NCBI GenBank assembly: GCA_001897035.1
Contig: MKRS01000305.1
Span: forward strand, 1-10,853
Length of the DNA: 10,853 bases
Source of the DNA: Bacteroidales bacterium 45-6
GTDB lineage: Bacteria > Bacteroidota > Bacteroidia > Bacteroidales > Dysgonomonadaceae
Reading direction: 5' to 3'
Shown here: in pieces, positions 5,521 to 10,853 of the stretch
Position numbering within the stretch: position 1 is the first letter of the stretch
How the letters are laid out: the number at the start of each line of letters is the position of its first letter
Translations under genes and position numbers: made by a program
The notes under the pieces: generated by a model
Told to the model about the DNA's origin: nothing
The model's input: only the letters and a program-made list of their open reading frames with translations
Databases searched by the model: none

Positions 5521-5770
5521 GTCGGCTGCTAAAATGAGTATATTTGGAAAAAAAATGTTTGGCTAATGTCGTAAGAAAGACAACGAAAATAAACAGATTG
5601 GACAACGTCCTTCTATTCGTAATATTTCTGACAAATCTCTCCTACTTTGGATACTCCAAAACATTTTTAAAATTGCCGTTTTCCATTTCTTTATAGATTA
5701 TTTTATCTGTTTATCGAAATTAGCATGTACCTTTTTCTACTATTTCTTTAATTTTCAACTACTGATTGGC

Positions 5771-5879
5771 ATTATTTCACGCAAAGGCCGCAGAGAAAAA
5801 TACACGCAGAGGCAGCAAAGAAAATTCAAAATCTCTGCATGCTTTGCGAGAAAACTTTGCGCCCTCTGCGTGAAATAAT
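5771..5879. repeat. REP-like inverted repeat (CACGCAAAGGCCGCAGAG type)
   Basis: The left arm (5771-5791, ATTATTTCACGCAAAGGCCGC) matches the reverse complement of the right arm (5859-5879) at 19 of 21 bases. The element is modular. On the left are two direct units, CACGCAAAGGCCGCAGAG and CACGCAGAGGCAGCAAAG, each followed by an A-run. On the right are two related units in inverse orientation (CTCTGCATGCTTTGCG and CTTTGCGCCCTCTGCGTG). Dispersed intergenic repeats of this CGCAAAGG/CGCAGAGG wording are common in Bacteroidetes genomes. It sits between two convergent genes, as REP elements often do. Confidence 0.75.
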
Positions 5880-5898
5880 AATCCCGAATAGAAAAAAC

Positions 5899-5932
5899 AA
5901 AAGCGGAAACAGCTCTCGCCGTTTCCGCTTTT
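5899..5932 (-). terminator. pfp: Terminator of pfp
   Basis: AAAAGCGGAAAC (5899-5910) and GTTTCCGCTTTT (5921-5932) are perfect 12-base complements with a 10-base loop. In the minus direction the stem is followed by GTTTTTTC, a T-tract. It begins 26 bases beyond the pfp stop codon. Confidence 0.88.
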
Positions 5933-5958
5933 CTTATTTGTTCAAACAATCGATATTG

Positions 5959-7605
5959 TTACTTCTTCTGTTCCAAAGTAAGCGTTACCGTCGGTTGGTC
6001 TGCCACTTCCGAAGGACCAAAGTATTGGATTGGGCCTGGATAAACAAAATCCGTGTTCACAGCCCAAGCTTCGCGGTTTTCAGCGAAATACTGGAATGGC
6101 GCACCATCCAATTTCACCAAGGCTTTCTGGATCACAGGTTTCAATTCTCCATGACGACGTTCCATGTTCATCATCATCGTGATAGGCACACCGCCAGCAA
6201 TCCATTCTTCAGCAGGAGCAGTGGTGTTGCGTACCGAAGACATGTAGCCTGTACGTCCGGAAGCAATCAAAAGCGAAGCCGTGAATCCAAGGGAATAGCA
6301 GTAGTCTGCATCGTAGTTGGATGGAGCAGCACAACGTCCTTCGTATCCGAAGAAATGGACTTGTGAGGCAAACTTGCCTGAGTATTTTCCGGCAGCTTTC
6401 CAATCGGCCAACTTGTTGCCAACCATTTCAGCCAACAATTTTTCAGTCTCGATCAACGATACCTGCACGTTTCCGTGAGGGTCGCGATCCAATGTCAACT
6501 GACGAGCCACCCCTTCAGGAAGGCTTGCATACACTTCCGAATTTTCTTTGGAGAGGTGCGCAATGATATATTGACGCTTGTCGGCACGAGGAATAGCGTT
6601 GAACTCGTCCTGATGATGTGCAAGAAAATCGTTCAATTCGGAGATTAGCGCCTTGATGGCGGGAATAAATTCGATCAAACCTTCTGGAATCAACACTGTA
6701 CCGAAGTTATTGCCGTTCTCGGCACGTTTGGCCACAGCAGTTGCTATTTCGGTCACAACATCGTCCAAGGATGATTTTTTGGCTTCAACCTCTTCAGATA
6801 TCAAACAGATGTTAGGTTGCGTTTGAAGCGCGCATTCCAATGCGATGTGAGATGCGGAACGCCCCATCAATTTGATAAAGTGCCAGTATTTGCGGGCAGA
6901 GTTACAGTCGCGCTGGATGTTTCCGATCACTTCGGAATACACCTTGCAAGCAGTGTCGAAACCGAAAGAAGTTTCGATCATCTCGTTCTTCAAGTCACCG
7001 TCGATTGTTTTCGGGCAACCAATCACCTGAACACCGGCATTGATGGCCTTATAGTATTCGGCCAACACACAAGCATTGGTGTTGGAATCGTCGCCACCGA
7101 TTATCACGAGCGCCTTGATGTCGAGTTTCTTCAGGATTTCCAATCCTTTGTCAAATTGTTCCGCTTTCTCCAATTTTGTGCGCCCTGAACCAATGATATC
7201 GAAGCCGCCCGTGTTGCGGTATTCGTCGATAATGTTGCCGGTGAGCTGCATATATTGGTGATCGACCAATCCGCCCGGTCCCATCAAGAAACCATATAGC
7301 TTGCTGTCGATATTGAGCTTTTTGATCCCGTCATAAAGTCCGGCAATCACATTGTGTCCACCGGGAGCTTGTCCGCCGGAAAGGATGACACCCACATTGA
7401 TTGCAGGATACTCCGTGGCTTTCACGCTTTCAACAAACTTCAAGATCGGCATTCCATAGGTGTTCGGGAAAAGCTTTTGAACTTCTTCCTGATCAGCTAC
7501 AGATTCCGTAGGTTCACCCACCTCCACTTCATTGTTTCCGTATAATGCTTTCGGCATTTTCGGCTGATAAGCCGCTCTTGCTACTTGCAATGCACTTTTT
7601 TTCAT
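5959..7605 (-). CDS. pfp: Pyrophosphate-dependent 6-phosphofructokinase
   Basis: This enzyme reversibly phosphorylates fructose 6-phosphate to fructose 1,6-bisphosphate using PPi. The 548-residue length fits the long group of PPi enzymes related to the plant beta subunit. The N-terminal PPi/phosphate-loop segment is [14 protein letters not shown] (72-85). GGDDSNT (170-176) carries Asp172, where ATP enzymes have Gly, and PKTIDGD (198-204) carries Lys199; both residues are hallmarks of PPi use. Asp202 is the expected catalytic base. MGRSASH (247-253) binds the sugar phosphate, and [14 protein letters not shown] lies in the C-terminal half. An insertion around 310-390 is normal for this group. 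The start is ATG 7603-7605, preceded by an AT-rich spacer. topA lies 88 bases upstream on the same strand; co-transcription is possible, but no exact -7 box decides it. Confidence 0.96.
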   Translation of the reverse strand: MKKSALQVARAAYQPKMPKALYGNNEVEVGEPTESVADQEEVQKLFPNTYGMPILKFVESVKATEYPAINVGVILSGGQAPGGHNVIAGLYDGIKKLNIDSKLYGFLMGPGGLVDHQYMQLTGNIIDEYRNTGGFDIIGSGRTKLEKAEQFDKGLEILKKLDIKALVIIGGDDSNTNACVLAEYYKAINAGVQVIGCPKTIDGDLKNEMIETSFGFDTACKVYSEVIGNIQRDCNSARKYWHFIKLMGRSASHIALECALQTQPNICLISEEVEAKKSSLDDVVTEIATAVAKRAENGNNFGTVLIPEGLIEFIPAIKALISELNDFLAHHQDEFNAIPRADKRQYIIAHLSKENSEVYASLPEGVARQLTLDRDPHGNVQVSLIETEKLLAEMVGNKLADWKAAGKYSGKFASQVHFFGYEGRCAAPSNYDADYCYSLGFTASLLIASGRTGYMSSVRNTTAPAEEWIAGGVPITMMMNMERRHGELKPVIQKALVKLDGAPFQYFAENREAWAVNTDFVYPGPIQYFGPSEVADQPTVTLTLEQKK

Positions 7606-7667
7606 GAGCTTAATAGTTTTTTATATTGGATATTGAATAAATAGTTATTTCCTTCCAGTTTTGCCAC

Positions 7668-7683
7668 CTTGTTCCCGAACAAG
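7668..7683. repeat. Perfect short palindrome between topA and pfp
   Basis: CTTGTTC and GAACAAG flank a CC centre, 10 bases after the topA stop codon and 62 bases before the pfp start. The 2-base centre makes an RNA hairpin strained, so a dimeric protein's operator is as likely as a processing stem. There is no T-tract, so it is not a convincing terminator. Confidence 0.3.
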
Positions 7684-7693
7684 CTGCGCGACA

Positions 7694-10084
7694 TCATTTC
7701 CCAGCCGCCGGCTTTTTCTTGGCGGTACTTTTGGCTTTGGAGGTCTTTGCCTCGGCTTTCTTTGCCGGAGTCCTTTTCCCTTTCTTGTCGCTCTCGGGAG
7801 TGGCCTTGATGATTTCCATCACCTCCTCGTAAGTAAGCGAAGCGGGTTCTTTTCCCTTCGGAATCTTGTAGTTATTCTTCTGGTGAGTGATGTAAGGGCC
7901 ATAACGCCCATTTAGTATCTGCAGCTCGGCATCTTCGGTAAATTCTTTGATGAGGCGTTCGCTGTCCTTCTTGCGTTTTTCCAAGATCAACTCGATAGCT
8001 TCTTCACTCGTTATGGAATACGGATCGCATCCCTTCGGCAAAGACACGAATTGGCTGTTGTGACGCACGTAAGGGCCAAAACGTCCAATTGCGACAGTCA
8101 TCACCTTTTCTTCAAACTCACCCAAAGTACGGGGCAAATCGAATAGCCTGAGGGCTTCCTCCAGCGTTATAGTGGAAATGGATTGGTCTTTTTGCAAGCT
8201 CGCAAACTGGGGCTTCTCTTCCTCCTCCTGCACGCCGATCTGAACCATAGGCCCAAAACGACCGATTTTCACCGAAATTTGGCGGCCAGATTTCGGATCT
8301 ACACCAAGCACACGTTCGCCAATTTTATGTTCGGTCTGGGCGTTCATCACCTCGTTCACCACAGGATGGAACAATTTGTAAAAGCCGTCGATAAGTTCCG
8401 TCCAATTCTCTTTTCCTTCTGCCACCTCATCAAACCTCTCTTCCAATCTTGCCGTGAAATTATACTTCATAATTTCAGGGAAAAATTCGGTGAGAAAATC
8501 GTTGACTACTTCTCCCGTGTCGGTTGGGAAAAGCTTGTTTTTGTCGGCACCAGTTATTTCTGTATTCTTTTCGTCGCGGATGAATCCATTTTTGAGAGTC
8601 ATCACATTGTATTCCCTCGGTGTACCTTCGATCGTCTTTTTCTCCACGTATTCGCGGTTTTGGATGGTCGAGATAGTGGGTGCATACGTGGAAGGGCGGC
8701 CAATTCCGAGTTCCTCCATTTTTTTCACCAATGAGGCCTCGGTGTAACGGGCAGGACGTTGCGAGAAACGTTCTGTGGCCGATGTCTCCGCCATTTCAAG
8801 CACCTCCCCTTTGTGCAAGGGAGGTAGCAAGTGGGAATCAGACTCTGGCTGTTCGTCGTCCGAATCCTCCATATACACGTGAAGGAAACCGTCAAACTTG
8901 ATGACTTCGCCAGCTGCTACAAACGAATAATCGCTGTTGGAGACGGAAATAGTCACGGTCGTTTTCTCCAGCTCCGCATCTGCCATCTGGGAGGCAATCG
9001 TGCGCTTCCAAATCAGGTCGTACAACTTTTTCTCCTGCGCGCTCCCGCTCACCGTATGTTCCGACATGTATGTGGGACGGATGGCCTCGTGGGCTTCCTG
9101 CGCCCCCTTGCTTTTGGTGGTATAATTGCGAGGGTGGGTATATTTTTCGCCATAACTGGCAATAATTTCAGCTTTCGAAGTATTCAATGCCAACGAAGAA
9201 AGGTTCACCGAATCGGTACGCATGTAGGTGATTTTCCCCGATTCGTAGAGGCCTTGAGCCACACGCATGGTCTGCGCCACCGTGAATCCCAATTTACGGG
9301 CAGCTTCTTGTTGGAGCGTAGAGGTGGTGAAAGGTGCCGCCGGCGAACGTTTGGTAGGTTTCGTCACCACGCTGTCGATCGTGAAATCTGCCGTTTTGAG
9401 TTTCTCCAACAAGGCAAGGGCCTCCTCTTTGGTCTTGAGGCGCTGGGGCAATTCGGCTTTCAGCTCGTAGGTGTTCCCGTTTTCCTGTTTCACAAAAATG
9501 GCAACCACACGATAGGCTGCCTCTGTTTGAAATTCCCGGATTTCACGCTCACGCTCTACGATGAGCCGCACAGCTACCGATTGCACACGACCTGCCGAGA
9601 GTGCAGGTTTTACCTTCTTCCACAACACGGGAGAAAGCTCAAATCCAACAATCCGGTCCAACACCCGGCGCGCCTGTTGGGCATCCACCAGGTTGAAATT
9701 GATTTTCCGGGGATTGTTGATGGCATTCAGTATAGCATCTTTCGTTATCTCGTGAAAAGCGATCCGCTTGGCACGGTCGTCCGTGAGGCCAAGTGTCTCA
9801 TACAAGTGCCAGGAGATGGCTTCCCCTTCGCGGTCCTCATCGGAAGCAAGCCAAACGACTTCGGCCTCCTTGGCGGCTTTTTTCAATTCCGCAACCAGCT
9901 TTTTCTTGTCAGCCGGGACTTCGTATTGAGGCTTATAGCTATTATTGAGGTCGATACCGAAATCTTTTTTCTTCAGATCTCTTATGTGTCCGTAGCTCGA
10001 AAGGACATGATAATCTTTACCAAGAAATTTTTCTATTGTCTTAGCCTTCGCTGGTGACTCTACTATGACGAGGTTTTTCTGCAT
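7694..10084 (-). CDS. topA: DNA topoisomerase I (type IA), with C-terminal repeats and Lys-rich tail
   Basis: TopA relaxes negative supercoils by passing one strand through a transient break with a 5'-phosphotyrosine link. The product is 796 residues. The N-terminal Toprim domain shows VIVESPAKAKTIEKFLG with Glu9, and the acidic metal site SDEDREGEA (81-89; Asp82, Asp84). The ALSAGRVQSVAVRLIVERE block (161-179) and the catalytic ITYMRTDSVNLS (Tyr287) follow, then the domain around ELGIGRPSTYAPTI. Instead of the Cys4 zinc fingers of E. coli TopA, the C-terminus has topoisomerase C-terminal repeats: GRFGPMVQIG, GRFGPYVRHNSQFVSLP and GRYGPYITHQKNNYKIP, with only one Cys in that part. A Lys/Ala-rich tail ends the protein (KAEAKTSKAKSTAKKKPAAG). 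The start at MQKNLVIVESPAKAKT fits the family exactly. Confidence 0.97.
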   Translation of the reverse strand: MQKNLVIVESPAKAKTIEKFLGKDYHVLSSYGHIRDLKKKDFGIDLNNSYKPQYEVPADKKKLVAELKKAAKEAEVVWLASDEDREGEAISWHLYETLGLTDDRAKRIAFHEITKDAILNAINNPRKINFNLVDAQQARRVLDRIVGFELSPVLWKKVKPALSAGRVQSVAVRLIVEREREIREFQTEAAYRVVAIFVKQENGNTYELKAELPQRLKTKEEALALLEKLKTADFTIDSVVTKPTKRSPAAPFTTSTLQQEAARKLGFTVAQTMRVAQGLYESGKITYMRTDSVNLSSLALNTSKAEIIASYGEKYTHPRNYTTKSKGAQEAHEAIRPTYMSEHTVSGSAQEKKLYDLIWKRTIASQMADAELEKTTVTISVSNSDYSFVAAGEVIKFDGFLHVYMEDSDDEQPESDSHLLPPLHKGEVLEMAETSATERFSQRPARYTEASLVKKMEELGIGRPSTYAPTISTIQNREYVEKKTIEGTPREYNVMTLKNGFIRDEKNTEITGADKNKLFPTDTGEVVNDFLTEFFPEIMKYNFTARLEERFDEVAEGKENWTELIDGFYKLFHPVVNEVMNAQTEHKIGERVLGVDPKSGRQISVKIGRFGPMVQIGVQEEEEKPQFASLQKDQSISTITLEEALRLFDLPRTLGEFEEKVMTVAIGRFGPYVRHNSQFVSLPKGCDPYSITSEEAIELILEKRKKDSERLIKEFTEDAELQILNGRYGPYITHQKNNYKIPKGKEPASLTYEEVMEIIKATPESDKKGKRTPAKKAEAKTSKAKSTAKKKPAAGK

Positions 10085-10154
10085 AATTCTTGTTTAGGTC
10101 TTATAGGGACGGCTCTAAACATCCAAGTGGCTATAAAACGGCTTAATTTCGGCG

Positions 10155-10162
10155 CAAAAATA
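10155..10162 (-). promoter_or_regulatory. topA: Bacteroidetes -7 box, topA promoter
   Basis: On the minus strand this reads TATTTTTG followed by CG, an exact TAnnTTTG element and the same octamer as in the 3661-3680 palindrome. It gives a predicted leader of about 60 bases before the topA start. A TTTG -33 element is not evident upstream. Confidence 0.55.
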
Positions 10163-10198
10163 GTGATTTTGTTTGGGGAATTCCGTATAAAAAGATAA

Positions 10199-10235
10199 AA
10201 AAGCGACAAAACAAATATTTTGCCGCTTCTTTTTT
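10199..10235 (-). terminator. Terminator of the S41 protease gene
   Basis: AAGCG-A-CAAAA (10201-10211) pairs with TTTTG-C-CGCTT (10218-10228) with one mismatch. In the minus direction the stem is followed by TTTTTTATCTTTTTATAC, a good T-tract. The plus strand also continues CTTTTTTC, so it may act in both directions. It separates the protease gene from the topA promoter. Confidence 0.8.
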
Positions 10236-10265
10236 CACTTTTTATGGTAATTTCCAATTTTTTAT

Positions 10266-10853
10266 TCAATTATTCTTTCCTTTTAATAATTGGTCGTATA
10301 GTTTCGGGCTTTCAATCACCTGCACTCCTTTTTGGAAAATATCATTCTCCTTGTTTATCACCTTGTAAAAAGAGGCTGACTCGAACAAGTCTCTCGCCAC
10401 TAAGGACTTTATTTGTAAGCCTATCAGATGCTTGGACTTTTCAAACTGCTTTTCGTCAAACTTGATTTTCTCGGCTTCAGCCATTTTGCGCAAGGTGGCG
10501 AACATGGGTTCAGTCACCTGAAACGACTGCAAATAAGTCGCTTCTGTGGGGAATTGGGCAAGCAGGTTGTTGCGTCCTTCGTCCACAATCTTCAATGCCA
10601 GCTTGTTGATGGTATTGCTGGCATACAAGGCCCGATGGAGGGCGGTGCTGTTCGTTGTGTCGATCGGCACAAAATAGTCGGGCATGATGCCTCCGCCGCC
10701 ATAGACGGTTCGTCCCGTCACTAAAGTCTTGTACTTTAACGAATCAGGAAAATGAATACTGTCAGCATTGGTCAATTCACCCTTGTTGAAGCGGGAAATC
10801 AAGTCCTGATCGTAGGCAGACCGGTCTCCTTTCACGTAAGGTTTTTGGATACA
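10266..10853 (-). CDS. S41 family carboxy-terminal processing protease, C-terminal part
   Basis: The frame is open to the window edge (first visible codons C-I-Q-K-P-Y-V-K-G-D-R) and ends at TGA 10266-10268, so about 195 residues of the C-terminus are present. The wording matches the Bacteroides-type CtpA/Prc (S41 peptidase) C-terminal region: IQKPYVKGDRSAYDQDLISR, then FNKGELTNADSIHFPDSLKY, then GRTVYGGGGIMPDYFVPIDT. The YGGGGIMPD segment belongs to the end of the protease core, and the rest is the helical C-terminal domain of this group. These enzymes act in the periplasm, cleaving proteins near their C-termini. The PDZ domain and the catalytic Ser/Lys lie upstream, outside the window, so activity cannot be judged here. 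A GTG at 10833-10835 is internal and not a start. Confidence 0.88.
   Translation of the reverse strand, partial: CIQKPYVKGDRSAYDQDLISRFNKGELTNADSIHFPDSLKYKTLVTGRTVYGGGGIMPDYFVPIDTTNSTALHRALYASNTINKLALKIVDEGRNNLLAQFPTEATYLQSFQVTEPMFATLRKMAEAEKIKFDEKQFEKSKHLIGLQIKSLVARDLFESASFYKVINKENDIFQKGVQVIESPKLYDQLLKGKNN

Larger units (their letters stand above)
5395..5958. other. Intergenic region between convergent fmt and pfp
   Basis: These 564 bases hold no credible gene; the small frames here lack signal peptides, family motifs and codon bias. They contain the fmt terminator (5489-5520), a REP-like inverted repeat (5771-5879) and the pfp terminator (5899-5932). A degenerate stretch at 5420-5440 (GGCACGCAGCCACAAAGG) resembles the REP-like unit. 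A small stem TTTGGA-tac-TCCAAA at 5646-5660 is followed by ACATTTTTAA. The AT-rich stretch 5521-5770 otherwise shows nothing I can name. Confidence 0.6.

Noticed and set aside
5521..5770. Possible small RNA or tRNA in the AT-rich part of the fmt-pfp spacer
   Set aside because: No cloverleaf, no T-loop (GTTCGAATC-like) sequence and only one weak 6-bp stem at 5646-5660.
5771..5879. CRISPR array
   Set aside because: The units are few, divergent and in both orientations, without unique spacers of regular length, and no cas genes are nearby. A REP-like palindrome fits better.
8831..10057. A 408-codon plus-strand frame antisense to topA
   Set aside because: The translation is His/Arg/Phe-rich with no family motifs. 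It is the shadow of the strongly supported topA frame.

Overview
The window is a composite. Nearly all of it (about 970 to 10853) is one coherent piece of a Bacteroidetes chromosome, most like Bacteroidales. The signs are the gene families (short RsmI-like methylase, long pyrophosphate-dependent phosphofructokinase, TopA without zinc fingers, Bacteroides-type S41 protease), moderate G+C with AT-rich intergenic regions, and several copies of the Bacteroidetes -7 promoter element TAnnTTTG. The left end does not belong to it. Bases 1-275 encode the C-terminus of a betaproteobacterial (Burkholderia-like) ClpB in very GC-rich DNA. On the opposite strand, about 425-964 encodes an internal piece of a eukaryotic Sec1/Munc18 protein of the Sly1 type.

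Layout: clpB 3' end (+, 1-275); G+C-rich spacer with hairpins (276 to about 425); Sly1 fragment (-, about 425-964), joined in frame to the first ~185 codons of a Bacteroidetes outer-membrane phospholipase A (-, to 1522). A 438-bp intergenic region (1523-1960) holds the pldA promoter, a G+C-rich nested inverted repeat and the structured leader of the next gene. Then come a small secreted Cys/Lys-rich protein (+, 1961-2194) with a terminator, and an RsmF-type rRNA m5C methyltransferase (-, 2251-3645). It is divergent from a likely operon of an RsmI-like methylase (+, 3720-4424) and fmt (+, 4441-5394). A 564-bp intergenic region (5395-5958) carries two terminators and a REP-like palindromic repeat. 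The remaining genes are all on the minus strand: pfp (5959-7605), topA (7694-10084) and the C-terminal part of an S41 protease (10266-10853, running off the window).

The Bacteroidetes genes are mostly housekeeping: rRNA modification, initiator-tRNA formylation, glycolysis, DNA topology and envelope proteolysis. I see no defence system, mobile element, CRISPR array, tRNA or rRNA. The most notable observation is the three-taxon chimera in the first 1.5 kb. It is most simply a chimeric clone or assembly, but it yields an uninterrupted 429-codon reading frame that automatic annotation could take for a novel fusion protein. Genuine biology worth a second look includes the Cys/Lys-rich peptide and its folded leader, a palindrome carrying back-to-back -7 boxes between rsmF and the methylase gene, and the REP-like repeat.
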